A stretch of 64,000 bases of DNA from Paenibacillus anaericanus (GTDB lineage Bacteria; Bacillota; Bacilli; Paenibacillales; Paenibacillaceae): positions 59,872-123,871 of the forward strand of contig NZ_RZNY01000009.1 in assembly GCF_003994475.1 (NCBI RefSeq), written 5' to 3'. The notes under the pieces were generated by a model, which was not told the origin of the DNA, ran no database searches, and worked only from the letters and a program-made list of their open reading frames with translations. A program made the translations under genes and the position numbers. The first letter of the stretch is position 1. Every line of letters begins with the position of its first letter. Below are positions 61,644-64,000 of this stretch, piece after piece.

Positions 61644-63461
61644 TTAGCGTTTCAGATGAAAAGGAACCGTTGTAACGATGACATTCTTATTCCTAATCAA
61701 ATAGGCGCGCATCATAATACTGGTCTGATTATGCAGTAAATTTTCCCACCAATGTTTGGTGATAAATTGCGGAATTAAAATGGTGATATGATCCTCTTCT
61801 GATTTTTTCCATTCAACAGTCTGTATCAATTTCAATAAAGGCCGTAAAATACTCCGATATCTCGATTTCAAAACGACTAACCGAATTCCCGGATCCCACT
61901 CTTCCCATTTTTGCTCCATTTTTTGAATCGATTCATCGTCAAATCCTATATAGACTGCTACTACGTTATCGGACAAGGTTTTAGCATAACTTACCGTATT
62001 CAGCACGACTCGTGTGATACCTGAAATCGGAATAATTACTGTATTTCCCTTCGAAATAGGCTTATCAAGGCTAAGATCGATACGCAATTGGTCTGCCGTA
62101 TTCTCGTAGTGCTTACGTATGCGAAAGAAGCCGTATACGACGATCGGTAGAAATACGAAGATCATCCAAACATGACTAAATTTCGTAGTAATGAAAATGA
62201 GTGTAATCGACAATGTAGTCAGCATACCAACTGTATTAATGAGTAGCTTAAATTGCCAACCCGAAGGCTTTACTCGAATCCATCTGATCATCATCCCTAG
62301 TTGGGATAAAGTAAACGGAATAAATACACCAACCGCGTACAGAGGAATCAAATTCTCCGTATGTCCTCCAAAAGCAATGACCAGTATCGCCGAGAGCGAA
62401 CTTAGAAACAGAATCCCATTAGAAAAACCAAGTCGATCTCCTCTAACCATGAACATATGCGGCAAATATTTGTCCTTAGCTAACATAAAAGAAAGTAATG
62501 GAAACGCAGAATAAGCTGTATTAGCTGCAAGAAACAATATAATGGCTGTAACACCTTGTATGAAAAAATATAACGTTCCTCTGCCGAAAGTCGCCGCAGC
62601 GATTTGTGAAACTACTGTTTCCTTAGGATTGGGCTGAATACCATACCAGTAAGCAAGTAAACTGATTCCGGTAAACATAATCCCTAGAATAATCCCCATC
62701 ATCATGAGTGTCGCTGCCGCATTCTTTTCCTCGGGTTTACGGAAATTAGGAATAGCGTTAGATACGGCTTCCACACCAGTTAAGGCCGAGCAGCCGGAAC
62801 TAAATGCTTTAAGCAATAGAAATAAGCTGACATTCGAGACAGTAGCACTGAGCTCATGTGCCGAGGCCACCGCACCACCTGTTAAATATTTAAATACCCC
62901 ACAAATAATCAGAACAAAGATTGACACAACGAACAAATAGATCGGGATTGCTAATACGGAGGCTGACTCAGTTACACCCCTGAGGTTCAGGATTGTAAGG
63001 AAAACAATCATACCAAGCGCTATAAGTACCCTATAATCATGAAGTTCAGGAAAGGCAGAAGTAATGGCATCTGTGCCCGCCGACGAACTTACAGCTACTG
63101 TCAATATATAATCGACAAGCAGCGAGCCCCCCGCGATCAAACTCGATGAGACACCTATATTCTCTTTTGCAACAATGTATGCTCCCCCTCCACCAGGGTA
63201 TGCAAAAATCGTCTGGCGATAAGAGACAATCAGAATGGCTAATAATCCGAGAACCGCAACAGAGATCGGTATCGAATACCACATGGCAGCAGCTCCTGCC
63301 GCCATCAACACAATAAGAATCTGCTCCGTGCCGTATGCTACGGAAGATAAGGCATCTGAGGATAGAATCGCGAGTGCCTTAAATTTACTAAGTTTCTCCC
63401 CTTCAATTTCTGTTGATTTCATCGGTCTACCGATGAGCATTCTCTTTACTTTCTCGAACAT
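61644..63461 (-). CDS. kimA: KimA-like amino acid/polyamine-superfamily potassium transporter
   Basis: 605 residues: 12 TM helices, then a soluble C-terminal domain of about 140 residues. The N-terminal part (RMLIGRPMKSTEIEGEKLSK, AILSSDALSSVAYGTEQIL) and the length correspond to Bacillus KimA, a high-affinity K+/H+ symporter. In B. subtilis kimA has a c-di-AMP (ydaO) riboswitch; the leader here (63462-63503) is too short for one. A general APC transporter role cannot be excluded. Confidence 0.8.
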   Translation of the reverse strand: MFEKVKRMLIGRPMKSTEIEGEKLSKFKALAILSSDALSSVAYGTEQILIVLMAAGAAAMWYSIPISVAVLGLLAILIVSYRQTIFAYPGGGGAYIVAKENIGVSSSLIAGGSLLVDYILTVAVSSSAGTDAITSAFPELHDYRVLIALGMIVFLTILNLRGVTESASVLAIPIYLFVVSIFVLIICGVFKYLTGGAVASAHELSATVSNVSLFLLLKAFSSGCSALTGVEAVSNAIPNFRKPEEKNAAATLMMMGIILGIMFTGISLLAYWYGIQPNPKETVVSQIAAATFGRGTLYFFIQGVTAIILFLAANTAYSAFPLLSFMLAKDKYLPHMFMVRGDRLGFSNGILFLSSLSAILVIAFGGHTENLIPLYAVGVFIPFTLSQLGMMIRWIRVKPSGWQFKLLINTVGMLTTLSITLIFITTKFSHVWMIFVFLPIVVYGFFRIRKHYENTADQLRIDLSLDKPISKGNTVIIPISGITRVVLNTVSYAKTLSDNVVAVYIGFDDESIQKMEQKWEEWDPGIRLVVLKSRYRSILRPLLKLIQTVEWKKSEEDHITILIPQFITKHWWENLLHNQTSIMMRAYLIRNKNVIVTTVPFHLKR

Positions 63462-63503
63462 ACAGCGTCATCATCTCCTGGTAATTTAAACTGCCAAGAT
63501 CGT

Positions 63504-63531
63504 ATTATACTCCGTTTTCATTTTTTTACAA
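63504..63531 (-). promoter_or_regulatory. Promoter of the KimA-like gene
   Basis: TTGTAA, 16-nt spacer, TATAAT on the minus strand. The leader to the ATG is about 35-40 nt. The remaining stretch to 63720 is A+T-rich and shows no gene; a weak hairpin lies at 63641-63672. Confidence 0.6.
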
Positions 63532-63722
63532 TAATTTTTCTGGCATTTTCATTACATTTAATTACATTTTTATCGTCCGTATTATTACGCAATGAATCAT
63601 GCAACCTTAACAAATAAAATACCCCACATGACAACAAATAAAACTCCACTGGAATATACCAGCGAAGTTTTCTTTTCCCCAATTTCATTGTAAATGTAGG
63701 GTTCCCTTTCGAAAAAATAACA

Positions 63723-63754
63723 TAAAAAGAGACCCTTGCTACGCAAAGGTCTCT
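63723..63754 (-). terminator. Terminator of the tRNA unit
   Basis: AGAGACCCTTGC pairs with GCAAAGGTCTCT (one mismatch), followed by T5 on the minus strand. Confidence 0.85.
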
Positions 63755-63767
63755 AATCTTACATATA

Positions 63768-63838
63768 AGCGGGTGATGGGAATCGAACCCACGCTATCAG
63801 CTTGGAAGGCTGAAGTTCTACCATTGAACTACACCCGC
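63768..63838 (-). tRNA. tRNA-Gly (UCC)
   Basis: The minus strand folds as a cloverleaf of 71 nt: acceptor GCGGGTG/CACCCGC, anticodon stem TCAGC/GCTGA with loop CTTCCAA (anticodon TCC), and T-loop GGGTTCGATTCCC. The discriminator is U and CCA is not encoded. Confidence 0.97.
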
Positions 63839-63846
63839 AACTTAGA

Positions 63847-63923
63847 TGGTCGGGACGACACGATTTGAACATGCGACCCCCTGGTCCCAAACCAGGTGCT
63901 CTACCAAGCTGAGCTACGTCCCG
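63847..63923 (-). tRNA. tRNA-Pro (UGG)
   Basis: Cloverleaf of 74 nt plus encoded CCA: acceptor CGGGACG/CGTCCCG, anticodon stem CCTGG/CCAGG with loop TTTGGGA (anticodon TGG), and T-loop TGTTCAAATC. It lies 8 nt upstream of tRNA-Gly in the same unit. Confidence 0.97.
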
Positions 63924-64000
63924 AAGCTTCCCTGAGATCAGAATCTCGAGTGAAGACAAGAAATAATATATCACTTTTCAAGAGTCATTGCAACATATAT

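Noticed and set aside
63462..63503. c-di-AMP (ydaO) riboswitch before the KimA-like gene
   Set aside because: The promoter lies about 40 nt from the start codon, leaving no room, and no ydaO motifs were seen upstream.
1..64000. CRISPR array
   Set aside because: No regularly spaced direct repeats with unique spacers were seen anywhere in the window.

Overview
The window is chromosomal DNA from a spore-forming Gram-positive bacterium, most probably a Paenibacillus. The main signs are T-box leaders before thrS and pheST, a SAM-I riboswitch before a metA-metI-metC operon, a LiaFSR-type envelope-stress system, a gamma-type small acid-soluble spore protein with a SigG-like promoter, CotF-like coat proteins, a Spo0E-like phosphatase, a GlnR/TnrA-type operator upstream of glnA, and MqnC of the futalosine menaquinone route. 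The genus is inferred from gene content and was not tested by a search.

Layout. 1-2.1 kb: end of an AraC-type regulator and an orphan sugar-binding lipoprotein. 2.2-14.2 kb, all minus strand: glnA, aroF, ispH, a two-component system, an HtrA protease, liaFSR, a SASP and a 3D-domain cell-wall protein. 14.5-22.8 kb: T-box/thrS, ytxC, mqnC, and the SAM-riboswitch methionine operon. 23.0-24.2 kb: corA behind a leader that encodes a 37-residue acidic/proline-starting peptide reminiscent of MgtL. 24.2-28.6 kb: a three-gene ABC exporter, an HRDC-domain protein and a DUF3055-like protein. 28.6-32.3 kb: modAB (no modC) divergent from a helix-turn-helix/binding-protein-fold regulator, then a phosphodiester glycosidase.

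32.6-44.0 kb is an accessory island. Its two edges are remnants of one 5'-3' exonuclease gene: the N-terminal piece at 44.2 kb and the C-terminal piece at 32.6 kb. The island holds a complete but clearly divergent exonuclease of the same family. Around it lie broken genes: a PRTase-like protein with two in-frame stops, a tyrosine recombinase lacking its core, a sigma factor, fragments of a group II intron reverse transcriptase and a PHP phosphoesterase, a DUF4367 protein, an Fn3/SLH surface protein and a WYL regulator. One intact four-gene ABC transporter operon is also present.

44.2-64 kb returns to conserved core: ArsC/Spx-like protein, RluA, cobalamin adenosyltransferase, small sporulation and membrane genes, alaR-alaT, coat proteins, a FAD oxidoreductase, DUF350, mutS2, a holin-like protein, a CuA-type cupredoxin lipoprotein, an unusually long ZapA-coiled-coil protein, T-box/pheS-pheT, ywbE, a KimA-like potassium transporter, and tRNA-Gly and tRNA-Pro.

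Family calls come from reading the translated sequence and motifs by eye. No database search was run.
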